49,066 nt of DNA from Candidatus Anammoxibacter sp. (GCA_021777105.1 JAIQZQ010000001.1:1-49066), one strand, 5' to 3'. Shown: positions 34,600 to 44,921, numbered from the stretch's first letter. Notes: generated by a model from the letters alone, not told the origin. A program made the numbers and translations.

Positions 34600-37197
34600 A
34601 TGGCTTTTTTTAACAAAATATTTGGTTCGGCAAATGACAGGGTTGTAAAAAAGATTAAACCTCTTGTTGACCATATCAATTCATTAGAACCCGACCTCCA
34701 AAAATTATCCGACGCGGAAATTAGGCAAAAAACCGATCTGTTTAAGGAAAGAATAGCCGCAGGCGAGAAACTTGACGATATTTTGCCTGAAGCGTTTGCC
34801 GTTGTGCGAGAAGCGAGCAGAAGGGTTCTTAAAACGCCGAACCCGGATAGTGAATTTCCCACAATGAGGCATTTTGACGTGCAAATGATAGGCGGCATCG
34901 TTCTTCATCAGGGTTCAATAGCCGAGATGCAGACAGGCGAAGGCAAAACATTAGCGGCGACGCTTCCGGCTTACCTCAACGCTTTAACCGGCAAAGGTGT
35001 GCATATCGTGACGGTTAACGACTATCTGGCCCAGAGAGACAGGGACTGGATGGCGCCGATGTTTGAATTTCTTGGACTATGCACCGGCGCGATTCACGCA
35101 AATCAGGATTACGCCAAGAAAAAAGAGGCTTACGAGAGCGACATAACTTACGGCACAAACAACGAGTTTGGGTTTGACTATCTCAGAGACAATATGAGAA
35201 CAAACTCTGAAACCCAGACGCAAAAAAGATTAAACTACGCAATAGTTGACGAAGTTGACAGTATACTTATTGACGAGGCGAGGACGCCGCTGATTATTTC
35301 AGGCCCAACAGAGGAGTCAACCGACAAATACTATAAAGCAAACCAGATCGCCATGAAATTAAAGGCAGGCACGGATTTTGAAATAAAAGAGAAAGAGAAA
35401 TCCGTTCACCTTAATGAATCAGGCATTGCGGAAACTGAAAAACAACTTAATGTCCCCAGCATTTACACCGAGGGCTACATGGATTGGCCGCATTATATAG
35501 AGCAGGCCCTTCGCGCGCATAGTTTGTTTAAAAAGGACCGCGATTATATTGTAAAAGACAACGACGTAGTTATTGTTGACGAATTTACCGGCAGGTTAAT
35601 GGAAGGCCGCGTTTGGAGCGACGGGCTTCACCAGGCCGTCCAGGCAAAGGAAAAGGTCAAGATTAAAGAAGAGAACCAGACCCTTGCCACAATTACTTTG
35701 CAAAATTTTTATCGCCTTTATGATAAACTGTCCGGCATGACGGGCACGGCTTTAACGGAAGCCTCTGAATTTCTCCAGATTTACGGCCTTGAAGTCGTTC
35801 AAATACCAACCAACAAGCCTCTAATTCGCATTTCGCATCCTGATAGGGTTTACCGCACTGAAAAAGAGAGATACAACGCCCTTGTTGAAGAGATTGTTGA
35901 AGTAAATAAAATGGGCCGCCCTATTCTTGTGGGAACCGTGTCTATTGAAAAGTCGGAATTGATAAGCAGTTTGTTAAACAGGCACGGCATCCAACATGAG
36001 GTGCTAAACGCTAAACAGCACGAACGGGAAGCCTCCATCGTGGCAAATGCGGGATTTGCCGGCAACGTTACTATCGCCACAAATATGGCGGGCAGAGGCA
36101 CGGATATTGTTTTAGGCGAAGGGGTGGCGGCTAGCGGAGGTCTGCACATTATTGGCACTGAAAGGCATGAAGCCCGCCGCATAGACAATCAGCTTAGAGG
36201 CCGCGCAGGCAGACAGGGCGACCCGGGATCGTCCAGATTTTTTGTGTCGCTCGAAGACGATTTGATGAGGTTGTTTGCTTCGGAAAGAGTAGCCTCAATG
36301 CTTAAAAGGTTTGGCATGGAAGAGGGCATGGCAATCGAACACTCAATGATATCCAAATCAATTGAAAGAGCGCAAAAAAAGGTGGAACAACACAACTTTG
36401 AGATTCGTAAACACCTTCTTGAGTACGATGAGGTTATGGACGAGCAAAGGAAAACTATTTACGCTTTGCGCCAAAGAGCCTTAGCGGGGGACGACCTGCG
36501 TGATTACATTGTTGAAATGATTGAAGAGACCATCCTTGACGCCGTTTACTACTATCTAAATGAAAAAACCTATTCAGAAAGCTGGGATATTAATGGTCTT
36601 AAAGACTGGTTTAAAGTTAAAGTAGACAAAGATATCAATGTTGAAGAAAACACAGAGCAAACACGCGACGAAATAGGAGACGACCTTATCAAGCTCGCTT
36701 TGGAAGCGTATGAAAATAAAGAGAAAGAGATTTCCAACGAACAGATGCGGCTCTTGGAGCAGATACTGCTGCTCGGCAAGATTGATTCTAAATGGAAAGA
36801 TCATCTATACGCTATGGATCACCTTAAATCAGGCATTGGGTTAAGGGGATACGCGCAGGTAGACCCAAAAGTTGAGTATAAACGCGAAGGGTTGGCCATG
36901 TTTCAAACTATGGAATGCACTATAAGAGAGGAGATTACAGACCTTATCTTTAAAGTTAGACTTAGCTCCGAATCAGATAATCAACCAAAAAATATATGGA
37001 ACGAGGACAATTTTGTCTATCAGGATGCAAATTTCACCTCCAGCCTTGCAAACACAAGCCAGGCTCAAGAGCAAGCCATTGAAAATTCGGAATCCAAAGG
37101 GGAGAAACTGGAACCTGTTAGAGTGGCAGCAAAAGTAGGAAGAAACCAGCCTTGCCCTTGCGGAAGCGGGAAAAAATATAAGCAGTGTTGCGCGTAA
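34600..37197 (+). CDS. secA: Preprotein translocase ATPase SecA
   Basis: An 865-residue SecA with Walker A MQTGEGKT (110-117), DEVDSILIDEART (about 210-222) and NMAGRGTDI in NBD2. The C-terminus is the zinc-binding SEC-C tail with Cys852, Cys854, Cys863 and Cys864, which contacts SecB or the membrane. Length is normal. It powers export of unfolded proteins through SecYEG. No Shine-Dalgarno is seen before the ATG. It begins 172 bases after tRNA-Leu. Confidence 0.98.
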   Translation: MAFFNKIFGSANDRVVKKIKPLVDHINSLEPDLQKLSDAEIRQKTDLFKERIAAGEKLDDILPEAFAVVREASRRVLKTPNPDSEFPTMRHFDVQMIGGIVLHQGSIAEMQTGEGKTLAATLPAYLNALTGKGVHIVTVNDYLAQRDRDWMAPMFEFLGLCTGAIHANQDYAKKKEAYESDITYGTNNEFGFDYLRDNMRTNSETQTQKRLNYAIVDEVDSILIDEARTPLIISGPTEESTDKYYKANQIAMKLKAGTDFEIKEKEKSVHLNESGIAETEKQLNVPSIYTEGYMDWPHYIEQALRAHSLFKKDRDYIVKDNDVVIVDEFTGRLMEGRVWSDGLHQAVQAKEKVKIKEENQTLATITLQNFYRLYDKLSGMTGTALTEASEFLQIYGLEVVQIPTNKPLIRISHPDRVYRTEKERYNALVEEIVEVNKMGRPILVGTVSIEKSELISSLLNRHGIQHEVLNAKQHEREASIVANAGFAGNVTIATNMAGRGTDIVLGEGVAASGGLHIIGTERHEARRIDNQLRGRAGRQGDPGSSRFFVSLEDDLMRLFASERVASMLKRFGMEEGMAIEHSMISKSIERAQKKVEQHNFEIRKHLLEYDEVMDEQRKTIYALRQRALAGDDLRDYIVEMIEETILDAVYYYLNEKTYSESWDINGLKDWFKVKVDKDINVEENTEQTRDEIGDDLIKLALEAYENKEKEISNEQMRLLEQILLLGKIDSKWKDHLYAMDHLKSGIGLRGYAQVDPKVEYKREGLAMFQTMECTIREEITDLIFKVRLSSESDNQPKNIWNEDNFVYQDANFTSSLANTSQAQEQAIENSESKGEKLEPVRVAAKVGRNQPCPCGSGKKYKQCCA

Positions 37198-37321
37198 AAA
37201 CAGAAAATGGGGACGAAAAACGGAATGATTGAGACTGTGAAAAGTTGAGACGTTGTGTGGCGGGAATAGATAACTACAAGGTATGACAATGTGGCGCCTA
37301 AATGCCGGAAAGCAACATTAA

Positions 37322-38614
37322 ATGTTATTAGATTTTCTTTATATTTTAATAATAATTGTATCTTTCCCGTTTCTGATTTACAAAATAATAACAAATGAAC
37401 GGTACCGCCTGGGAATTGCGCAACGGTTTGGAGCTATAGCCGAAAGAAAATCAAAAAAGCCATGCATCTGGATACACGGCTCGTCTGTGGGCGAGGCTTT
37501 AACCGGACGCATGTTTGTAAACAGGTTAGAGCAAATTTGCCCCGAATTTGATATAGTTGTCTCTGCGTGGACGAATACAGGTTTTGCGACTGCGCGAAAG
37601 ATTTATAAAAATAAGTACGTCTTTTACTTTCCGGTTGATTTAAGTTTTATTGTAAAGCGCGTATTTAAAAAGATAAGGCCTGACTATATTGTTTTAATTG
37701 AGCTTGAAGTGTGGCCCAACTTTTTTGTTTTAACGTCAAAATATAAAACGCCTGTTTTGCTGGTTAATGGAAGAATATCAGACAAATCCATGAATTTCTA
37801 TGGAAAGCTCTTCCGTTTTTCAAACAGTTTCCGCAAAAGCCTTGTTGACAACAAAGTTTATTGCGCCAGGACGGAGGCTGACGCGGCGCGTTTTAAAAAA
37901 TTAGGCATTCCCAGTGAAAATGCGCATGTCACAGGGACAATGAAATACGATAATATTGACACAAACGTTGACGAGGAAGAAAAGTCGAGATTGCAAAGTT
38001 TGTTCAATATTTCCGAAAATGATGTTGTGCTTGTGGGCGGCAGCACACATAACGGCGAAGAGGAAATTTTATTAAACCTGTTTAAGGTTTTGCGAAATGA
38101 GACGCCGCAATTAAGGCTCATTCTTGTCCCGCGCCATATTGAGAGGGCAAAAGAGATCGCGTCGCTTGTTGAGAAGAAGGGTTTTATTGCCGCGCGAAAA
38201 ACGGTTTTGCAATCAGACGGCAAAAGCCGGGCCGATTTTAAATCGGAAAACAGCATTATAATAGTAGACACTATCGGCGATCTGGTTAACGTTTACGCCT
38301 TGGCGCATTGCGTGTTTGTGGGACGCAGCCTTGTTCCCCGCGGAGGCCAAAATGTGATGGAGCCGGCAGGGCTTGCTAAACCGGTGGTTTTTGGCCCGCA
38401 CATGTTTAATTTTGAGGAAGAGACAAAATTACTGCTTGAAAACAACGCGGCAAAGATGGTAAAAGATGAAGAAGATTTAACAAATACAATACGAGCTTTG
38501 TTGTCTAATCCTGAGTTGAGAAAGGATTTGGGGATTAGGGCGCAAAAAATCGTTATAGAAAATAAAGGCGCAACGAGCCGAAATGTACAAATTTTAGAAA
38601 GTATTTTAAATTAG
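37322..38614 (+). CDS. waaA: 3-deoxy-D-manno-octulosonic acid (Kdo) transferase
   Basis: A 430-residue glycosyltransferase (GT30) that transfers Kdo from CMP-Kdo to lipid A precursor at the inner membrane. It has an N-terminal membrane anchor (1-20), the catalytic-base region HGSSVGEA (about 52-59), the ELEVWPNF segment and a C-terminal domain with RSLVPRGGQNVMEPAGL. It implies lipopolysaccharide of the Gram-negative type. It lies 33 bases before metK, an unusual partner, and may be co-transcribed with it. Confidence 0.93.
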   Translation: MLLDFLYILIIIVSFPFLIYKIITNERYRLGIAQRFGAIAERKSKKPCIWIHGSSVGEALTGRMFVNRLEQICPEFDIVVSAWTNTGFATARKIYKNKYVFYFPVDLSFIVKRVFKKIRPDYIVLIELEVWPNFFVLTSKYKTPVLLVNGRISDKSMNFYGKLFRFSNSFRKSLVDNKVYCARTEADAARFKKLGIPSENAHVTGTMKYDNIDTNVDEEEKSRLQSLFNISENDVVLVGGSTHNGEEEILLNLFKVLRNETPQLRLILVPRHIERAKEIASLVEKKGFIAARKTVLQSDGKSRADFKSENSIIIVDTIGDLVNVYALAHCVFVGRSLVPRGGQNVMEPAGLAKPVVFGPHMFNFEEETKLLLENNAAKMVKDEEDLTNTIRALLSNPELRKDLGIRAQKIVIENKGATSRNVQILESILN

Positions 38615-38647
38615 AAAGTGGTTAATAGTTAAGGAGAAGGTGGTATT

Positions 38648-39820
38648 ATGTTAAACAAAGGGAGTTATTTATTTACATCGGAATCAGTGTCAATGGGGCA
38701 TCCGGATAAAATGGCGGATCAGATTTCCGATTCAGTGCTTGACGCAATTCTTACGCAGGATCCAAATGGAAGAGTTGCTTGCGAAACATTAATTACCACA
38801 GGCGTGGTTATGGTTGCCGGCGAGATAACTACCACGGCTAAACTTGAAATCCCAGACATTGTTAGAAGCGCGGTTAAAGATATAGGCTATGACGACGCCA
38901 CAAAAGGGTTCGATTACAACACTTGCGCCGTAATGTCAAGTCTTGATAAACAATCAGTCGATATTTCACAGGGTGTAACCGAAGGCGACGGCCTGCACAA
39001 GGAACAAGGCGCGGGCGACCAGGGCATGATGTTTGGTTTTGCTTGCAACGAAACGCCTGAATTGATGCCTCTTCCTATTAGCCTGGCTCACAAACTCGTG
39101 GCAAAACTGGCTGAATTGAGAGAAAACCTCGCATTGCCTTACCTTAGACCTGACGGCAAATCACAGGTAACTGTGCAGTACGACGGCGACAAACCGGTTA
39201 GAGTGCAGGCGGTTGTTATATCAACTCAGCATGACCCGGATGTTAAATATAAGACATTGAGGGAAGATATTATTGAAAAGATAGTAAAAGAAGTAGTGCC
39301 AAACGATCTTTTAGACGCTCAAACAGTGTTCCATATTAACCCTACCGGCAGATTTGTTATCGGCGGACCTCAGGGCGATTGCGGGCTTACCGGCAGAAAG
39401 ATCATTGTAGACACATACGGCGGCAGAGGCAGACACGGCGGCGGCGCTTTTTCCGGCAAAGACCCTTCCAAAGTTGACAGAAGCGCGGCATACGCGGCAA
39501 GATACGTTGCTAAAAATATCGTAGCGGCTGGATTGGCCCCAAGATGCGAGGTTCAATTGTCATACGCCATAGGCGTTTCCGAACCTGTTTCAATAACTGT
39601 TTCTACTGAACAGACATCAAATATTCCCGAGGCAAAAATCGCTGAATTAGTGCAAAAACATTTTAACCTTACTCCAAAGGGAATTATTACTAAGCTTGAC
39701 CTTTTAAGGCCTATTTACAAGCAGACTTCGTTCCACGGACATTTCGGCAGAGACGCAAGCACATTCCCATGGGAGGCGACTGACATGGCTGAAATACTTA
39801 AAAAGGACGCAGGCATCTAA
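38648..39820 (+). CDS. metK: S-adenosylmethionine synthase
   Basis: 390 residues making SAM from methionine and ATP. The signatures are [12 protein letters not shown] (about 18-29), the methionine loop [10 protein letters not shown] and the phosphate loop [19 protein letters not shown]. Length is normal. It has a very strong ribosome site (AAGGAGAAGGTGG). No SAM riboswitch is seen in the 33 bases before it. It is followed after 41 bases by ahcY, so methyl-donor synthesis and recycling are co-expressed. Confidence 0.98.
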   Translation: MLNKGSYLFTSESVSMGHPDKMADQISDSVLDAILTQDPNGRVACETLITTGVVMVAGEITTTAKLEIPDIVRSAVKDIGYDDATKGFDYNTCAVMSSLDKQSVDISQGVTEGDGLHKEQGAGDQGMMFGFACNETPELMPLPISLAHKLVAKLAELRENLALPYLRPDGKSQVTVQYDGDKPVRVQAVVISTQHDPDVKYKTLREDIIEKIVKEVVPNDLLDAQTVFHINPTGRFVIGGPQGDCGLTGRKIIVDTYGGRGRHGGGAFSGKDPSKVDRSAAYAARYVAKNIVAAGLAPRCEVQLSYAIGVSEPVSITVSTEQTSNIPEAKIAELVQKHFNLTPKGIITKLDLLRPIYKQTSFHGHFGRDASTFPWEATDMAEILKKDAGI

Positions 39821-39861
39821 AACATTAACTTTATTTACATTTTTATTTTAAGGGATTAACA

Positions 39862-41268
39862 ATGGCGGATGATTACAAAGTAGCTGATATTAGTCTGGCG
39901 GATTTTGGACGCAAGGAGTTGAATATTGCGGAAAAAGAGATGCCTGGTTTAATGTCGGTTAGGGAGAAACACTCAACTTCAAAACCACTTAACGGCGTGC
40001 GCGTCATGGGCTCATTGCACATGACCATTCAAACAGCGGTGTTAATTGAGACATTAAAAGCACTGGGAGCCGATGTCAGATGGGCTTCATGCAACATTTT
40101 TTCAACGCAGGATCACGCGGCCGCGGCTATAGCCAAGTCCGGAACACCGGTTTTCGCCTGGAAAGGCGAAACTCTTGAAGAGTACTGGTGGTGCACATAT
40201 GAAGCCTTAACATTCCCTGACGACAAAGGCCCGCAATTAATTGTGGACGACGGCGGAGACGCCACACTTTTGATACACAGAGGATATGCGGCTGAAAACG
40301 ACGCGTCAATTCTTGACGAGCCTACGGACAACAAAGAGTTGCAGATCATTAACAAACTTCTTAAAGATATATTGAAGAAAGATCCTCAACACTGGCATAA
40401 CGTTGTTAAAGAGTGCAAAGGCGTTTCCGAGGAGACGACAACAGGCGTTCACAGACTATACCAGATGCAGGAAAAAGGCGAGTTGCTATTTCCGGCTATC
40501 AATGTAAACGATTCCGTGACAAAATCAAAATTTGACAATTTGTATGGATGCAGAGAATCATTGGTAGACGGCATTAAACGCGCCACTGATGTTATGGTAG
40601 CCGGCAAAGTAGCTGTTGTTTGCGGCTACGGCGATGTTGGAAAAGGCTGCGCGCAAAGCCTCTCTTTTATGGGAGCAAGAGTTATTGTCACTGAAATCGA
40701 CCCAATTTGCGCCCTTCAGGCTTCAATGGCCGGTTATGAAGTTAAACCCATTGAAGACACACTTGGAACAGCCGATATCTATGTGACCACAACCGGAAAC
40801 AAAGATATTATAAGAATTGAACATATGGAAAAGATGAAAGATCAGGCTATAGTCTGCAACATCGGCCATTTTGACAACGAAATACAGGTTGAAAAACTTT
40901 TCGAATACCCAAATATAGCGCATGAAAATATCAAACCACAGGTTGACAAATACACTTTTCCTGACGGTCATGCCATATTCTTGCTGGCGGAAGGAAGACT
41001 TGTTAATCTTGGTTGCGCGACGGGCCACCCATCATTCGTGATGTCAAACTCGTTTACCAACCAAACTTTGGCGCAAATTGATTTGTGGGATAAAAAAGAT
41101 TCTTACAAAATCGGCGTTTACACGCTTTCAAAGAAACTGGACGAAGAAGTTGCCAGACTGCACCTTGAAAAGATTGGCGTTAAACTAACCAAATTAACGC
41201 AGGAACAAGCCGATTACATAGGTGTTTCAGTTGACGGCCCGTTCAAACCGGAATTCTACAGGTATTAA
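39862..41268 (+). CDS. ahcY: Adenosylhomocysteinase
   Basis: 468 residues hydrolysing S-adenosylhomocysteine to adenosine and homocysteine with bound NAD. The Rossmann motif is [13 protein letters not shown] (about 255-267), followed by [17 protein letters not shown], and the protein ends in [11 protein letters not shown], the typical C-terminal YRY. The bacterial insertion loop is present, so this is the long form. AAGGGA lies upstream of ATG. It forms the methyl cycle with metK. Confidence 0.98.
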   Translation: MADDYKVADISLADFGRKELNIAEKEMPGLMSVREKHSTSKPLNGVRVMGSLHMTIQTAVLIETLKALGADVRWASCNIFSTQDHAAAAIAKSGTPVFAWKGETLEEYWWCTYEALTFPDDKGPQLIVDDGGDATLLIHRGYAAENDASILDEPTDNKELQIINKLLKDILKKDPQHWHNVVKECKGVSEETTTGVHRLYQMQEKGELLFPAINVNDSVTKSKFDNLYGCRESLVDGIKRATDVMVAGKVAVVCGYGDVGKGCAQSLSFMGARVIVTEIDPICALQASMAGYEVKPIEDTLGTADIYVTTTGNKDIIRIEHMEKMKDQAIVCNIGHFDNEIQVEKLFEYPNIAHENIKPQVDKYTFPDGHAIFLLAEGRLVNLGCATGHPSFVMSNSFTNQTLAQIDLWDKKDSYKIGVYTLSKKLDEEVARLHLEKIGVKLTKLTQEQADYIGVSVDGPFKPEFYRY

Positions 41269-41299
41269 AAACCTTTTCCCGGTTCACATTTCATAATAA

Positions 41300-41337
41300 A
41301 ACTTTTTTGGGGCAATCTTCTGATTGCCCCAAAAAGT
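41300..41337 (+). terminator. Strong hairpin after ahcY, terminator-like
   Basis: GGGGCAATC (41309-41317), loop TTCT, GATTGCCCC (41322-41330), extended by a T-run on the left arm pairing with an A-run on the right. In the plus direction the hairpin is followed by AAAAAGTTTAAA instead of a T-run, so a classical intrinsic terminator is not certain. It lies 32 bases after the ahcY stop. Confidence 0.45.
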
Positions 41338-41517
41338 TTAAATACTCACACAATCATTTCCACTTTCACCATTCTTAATCTACAAAAAAATATTTATTTT
41401 TTTGCAGTAAAAGATTTCATCATTCATATAAATAAGTTATAATACCCGGAATTAACTAAAAACATCATAGCGTTTTTACACGAGTCTCCTGAAACAAAAA
41501 CTTTGCTTAAAAACAAA

Positions 41518-42411
41518 ATGAATATTAGACCTGTACATATTCTATTTTTTATTATAGCAATAGCCTCTTTTGCTTATATCGCCACCCACGCGGAAGATAA
41601 AGTGCGCATTTCAGAAGCTGAAGTCCACCACCATGGCGGTGACGCCCCAAAAGTTATGCTTGCGCAGAAGTGGAAACCGGGAATTGACGTGTCCGGCTGG
41701 TTGATGAGCGAAAAGTACGACGGAGTTATGGCCTATTGGGACGGTCAATGCCTACGCTCAAAAACAGGCAAGGAATTCAATGCCCCATACTGGTTTACCA
41801 GAAACTTCCCGGAATTTGCCCTTGACGGCGAGCTATGGATAGACCGCGGCAAATTCAGCGAAACATTAAACGTTGTAAGGCAAAACGAACCGCATGAGGG
41901 ATGGCGTGAGGTTAAATATATGGTATTCGACGCGCCTAAAACCATGGGCGGATTTGAAGATCGCTTTGATTTTGCCGGCAACTGGTTCAAAAACCACCAC
42001 TCGAAATTCGCCAGGCTTATTGATCAGGAAATTTGCCGCGATGAAGAGCACCTGCTCCAACGCCTTGACGAGATCGACGCCATTAACGGCGAGGGAATAA
42101 TACTGCGCGAGCCAACCTCGCATTATGTGGCAAAACGCTCAAGCCATATGCTTAAAGCCCAAAAAATTTCCGAAAACGAAGCCCTGGTAATAGAACACAA
42201 GCCCGGCACGGGAAATTTCAGCGGCAAAATGGGCTCGCTGTTAGTAGAATTGACAAACGGAACACGCTTCTCTATTGGAAGCGGCTTTACCAACAACGAC
42301 AGGCTGGATCCACCCCCAATCGGCAGCATAATCACATTTAAATACCAGGGTTTCACAAACTCAGGCATTCCAAGATTCGCGGTTTTCAAAGCTGTAAGAG
42401 AAGACTATTAA
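41518..42411 (+). CDS. Exported ATP-dependent DNA ligase (LigE type), divergent
   Basis: A 297-residue minimal ATP-dependent ligase with a signal peptide (basic start, hydrophobic core to about residue 20, likely cut after ATHA), so it acts in the periplasm or outside. The adenylation domain has motif I SEKYDG (Lys66), motif III LDGELW and motif IV EGIILR. The OB domain follows. Two conserved residues differ: Arg after KxDG is Met71, and the second lysine of motif V (LKAQK, usually KxK) is Gln. ATG at 41518 is preferred over a TTG at 41503 because it starts the signal peptide. TATAAT lies at 41438-41443. Its stop overlaps the start of the next gene (TAATG). Confidence 0.85.
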   Translation: MNIRPVHILFFIIAIASFAYIATHAEDKVRISEAEVHHHGGDAPKVMLAQKWKPGIDVSGWLMSEKYDGVMAYWDGQCLRSKTGKEFNAPYWFTRNFPEFALDGELWIDRGKFSETLNVVRQNEPHEGWREVKYMVFDAPKTMGGFEDRFDFAGNWFKNHHSKFARLIDQEICRDEEHLLQRLDEIDAINGEGIILREPTSHYVAKRSSHMLKAQKISENEALVIEHKPGTGNFSGKMGSLLVELTNGTRFSIGSGFTNNDRLDPPPIGSIITFKYQGFTNSGIPRFAVFKAVREDY

Positions 42412-42884
42412 TGGCAAACAGCCTTCCCGACAACGTTTTTCGCGCCAACGTAGGAGCCTTAATAATAAATGACAATGGCCAAACCCTGGCATTTGAACGA
42501 AACGACATTAAAGACGCGTGGCAACTACCTCAAGGCGGCATTGATATTGGCGAAGAACCTATCGACGCCCTGTTTCGAGAGATAAAAGAGGAAACCTGCA
42601 TCAACAAATCCGCATTAAAATTAATTGACGAACACCCCGAATGGCTTGCATATGAACTAAGCAAAGAAAAACGCTCAAACAAAACCGGCAGAGGCCAGGT
42701 TCAAAAATGGTTTCTTTTGAGGTTTACAGGATATGAAAAAGATATTGATCCGGAAAACGCCGTAGAACACGAATTTACAGCATGGAAATGGACAACCCTA
42801 AAAAAACTAACCGAAAAAACCGCCCCGTTCCGCAAAAACATTTATAAAAGATTAGAAGAGTATTTTGCTGAGTATTTAGAGTGA
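42411..42884 (+). CDS. rppH: RppH-type Nudix hydrolase
   Basis: A 157-residue RNA pyrophosphohydrolase-like Nudix enzyme. RppH removes pyrophosphate from the 5' end of mRNA and so starts decay. The Nudix box is GGIDIGEEPIDALFREIKEE followed by TCI, so Cys replaces the usual last Gly. The N-terminal WQLPQGGI and C-terminal EYFAEYLE fit the RppH family. It overlaps the ligase stop by one base. A cytoplasmic RNA enzyme coupled to an exported ligase has no obvious functional link. Confidence 0.85.
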   Translation: MANSLPDNVFRANVGALIINDNGQTLAFERNDIKDAWQLPQGGIDIGEEPIDALFREIKEETCINKSALKLIDEHPEWLAYELSKEKRSNKTGRGQVQKWFLLRFTGYEKDIDPENAVEHEFTAWKWTTLKKLTEKTAPFRKNIYKRLEEYFAEYLE

Positions 42885-42965
42885 ACGGAAAAATAACTTA
42901 TGGCTTGTTGTGTATTGGTAAATTGCAGGCTTGGCAAATGGTTAGATTGTTAAGTTAAGAACTGA

Positions 42966-43298
42966 TTAATGTAAAAACGAAACTTCAACTCTACGCTTTG
43001 ATTTTATTTTAGACTTAGATTTATGGGTAATCTTTATTTCTACATGCTGATCTAATTTATCCAGAAACGAAAATAACAGTTCAATAGAAAAGCCCTTTAG
43101 CCTCCCATCTCTTAAAGCTAATACTTTTGTTTGATCTAAATCAAGGATTTTCCCCGCATTACGTTGAGAAAGGCCCCTGTCGTCAATTATCTCGTTAATG
43201 ATTGAAGCCAATTCTACTTTTGCCAATTCATCTTCCGCATTTTCAAAACCCAAGTCTTTAAATACATTTCCTGAACCGACAATATAATCTTCATTCAT
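42966..43298 (-). CDS. XRE-family antitoxin (HigA-like)
   Basis: A 110-residue protein with a central helix-turn-helix (about 44-80: SQRNAGKILDLDQTKVLALR) of the short XRE type found in antitoxins and phage repressors. The basic C-terminal tail is unlike the middle. It starts one base after the toxin stop (43300) on the same strand, so toxin is first and antitoxin second, the HigBA order. It should bind the palindrome at 43670-43688 and neutralise the toxin. Confidence 0.85.
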   Translation of the reverse strand: MNEDYIVGSGNVFKDLGFENAEDELAKVELASIINEIIDDRGLSQRNAGKILDLDQTKVLALRDGRLKGFSIELLFSFLDKLDQHVEIKITHKSKSKIKSKRRVEVSFLH

Positions 43299-43299
43299 T

Positions 43300-43641
43300 T
43301 TATTTTCCTTTATGTAATTCGTTTGCTCTTTTTAATCTCTGTTTCAAGACTTCAATTTCTTCTTTCGGCGTTTTAATGCCTTTATTAGATTTCTTTTTGA
43401 ACGCATGCAATACGTAAATATTTTCTCCTAATTTATAAGCATATATTCCTCTATAGGTGTCTTTATCATAATCGCTAACGATTTCCATAACACCATCAAA
43501 TCCCTTCAGAGGTTTTGTTTTATGGTGTTTTTTGCCTATTTGAGCTTGATATAATGCATATCCGATTTCGCTTTGGACGTCATCCGGAAATTTTTTTAAG
43601 TCTTTAAGTGAAGAACATATCCAAATAGTAGGTTTTAACAT
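43300..43641 (-). CDS. Gp49/HigB-like toxin
   Basis: A 113-residue protein of the phage-derived Gp49-like (DUF891) branch of the RelE/HigB superfamily. The conserved pattern is KDLKKFPDDVQSEIGYAL, then LKGFDGVMEIV, DTYRGIYAY and IYVLHAFKKKSNKG. Such toxins are mRNA interferases active on ribosomes. It is the first gene of a two-gene module with the antitoxin. Confidence 0.87.
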   Translation of the reverse strand: MLKPTIWICSSLKDLKKFPDDVQSEIGYALYQAQIGKKHHKTKPLKGFDGVMEIVSDYDKDTYRGIYAYKLGENIYVLHAFKKKSNKGIKTPKEEIEVLKQRLKRANELHKGK

Positions 43642-43669
43642 CCTGATTTTCCAGATAGTAAATGAATAT

Positions 43670-43701
43670 CTAAATATCGCATATTTAGAATAATTTTACA
43701 A
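43670..43701 (-). promoter_or_regulatory. Promoter and operator of the HigBA-like module
   Basis: On the minus strand TTGTAA (43701 to 43696), a 17-base spacer and GATATT (43678 to 43673). A perfect palindrome CTAAATAT/ATATTTAG (43670-43677, 43681-43688) with a 3-base centre covers the -10 box, the expected site for antitoxin autorepression. It lies 29 bases upstream of the toxin start. Confidence 0.65.
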
Positions 43702-43840
43702 CGCATAAATACCTTGTTTATCTTGACATTATACATTCACCTTGTTTGTTCTGCTTTTTACCAACTTCAAATAGCTCTTCGTCTTCTGCTTTTATGCAAA
43801 CTGCCAACCGCCAACTACGCTTAGCGCTTTGCGCCACGCG

Positions 43841-44875
43841 CTACGTTTCAATCAACTCAATCCTCTCGCGATCCGCAACACCAAGCCCCATTGCCGCTGC
43901 GGTTTCAATATATTTTGGCTCCCTGCCAACCAGTTTCAATTCAGGCATACCCGCATCTTTACGTTTAGCCTCCACTATTTCGCAACCTATGAGGTCAACC
44001 GCAACCGGATCGGCGCCAACCAGAATACCGCCGCAGTCCCACACCCATTGAGGTTTAAACGCAGGCCCCCCATTGTATTGCGCTTTAATCGCGTCGCACA
44101 CAACCAACCGCAACTTCTGCCTGATATATGGATGCGCATTAAGTTCCGCAATATATGGGTCGCAATTATTATCGTGATATTTATTAGGGTTGTGAATAAC
44201 GCCGTAAAAGTTTTTCATACCCACTGAAACGCCTGACAAATCGTGATCTTTCAAAACCGGCACGTTTATAAGCGCCGTAACATGACTCGACACTATTTTG
44301 CTGAAACAGCTCCCCACGCTACCGCTAATTACCGGACGCCTATCATACCCCCCGCCTGATATACCATCCGTCCCAATGCATTTTAAACCGTTTTTATCCG
44401 TTCGCAGATTGTAGCCGGCGCGAACAAGCTCCTTGTTCTGCCGGTCGAAGATAATTATATTCCCCTCCTTAACGCCCGCAAGCCTCACCCCGTTCACAAT
44501 CGAATTTACCAACTCCGTATGCGGCGAAAAAGCCTTGCCGGCCAGCGCGTTTATCTTTATACCCACAATATCATCGCGGGTAAACAATCTCCCCCAGGCA
44601 TTTTCCGGCGAACGCGCTAAAGTTATCTTCATTAAAGCATCATTAAGAACGCTTTCAATCAACTTAGCGTTTGCCTTACCGTTAACATTTGTTAACTTTT
44701 CAGGCCGCGCAAAAACAATCTTCGGTTTTCCACTTCCCTCTGCTTCAGCAGCAAACACGCTTGAAACAAGACGACTGCCAATTGAGCTGAACGGGCTTAG
44801 AGATGAAAGCCCGTAAATACCCGCTCCGCCAACAACAGCCTTTTTAATAAATTCACGCCGCTTCCAATCTCTCAA
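43841..44875 (-). CDS. DUF362 protein with Tat signal
   Basis: 344 residues with a twin-arginine signal (RREFIKK, Arg6 and Arg7, then a hydrophobic core), so it is exported folded. The mature part has the DUF362 pattern, with VGIKINALAG, ALINVPVLKDHDLSGVSVG and MKNFYGVIHNPN. There is no 4Fe-4S ferredoxin motif, so it is the simple form. Function is unknown. It is alone between a toxin module and a hairpin repeat. Confidence 0.87.
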   Translation of the reverse strand: MRDWKRREFIKKAVVGGAGIYGLSSLSPFSSIGSRLVSSVFAAEAEGSGKPKIVFARPEKLTNVNGKANAKLIESVLNDALMKITLARSPENAWGRLFTRDDIVGIKINALAGKAFSPHTELVNSIVNGVRLAGVKEGNIIIFDRQNKELVRAGYNLRTDKNGLKCIGTDGISGGGYDRRPVISGSVGSCFSKIVSSHVTALINVPVLKDHDLSGVSVGMKNFYGVIHNPNKYHDNNCDPYIAELNAHPYIRQKLRLVVCDAIKAQYNGGPAFKPQWVWDCGGILVGADPVAVDLIGCEIVEAKRKDAGMPELKLVGREPKYIETAAAMGLGVADRERIELIET

Positions 44876-44921
44876 ATTTATTTTATCCTAAAATAAGTAA
44901 TTGTAATAATCCATATAAATA

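Noticed and set aside
38615..38647. SAM riboswitch before metK
   Set aside because: Only 33 bases separate waaA and metK, too short for any known SAM riboswitch, and no such fold is visible.
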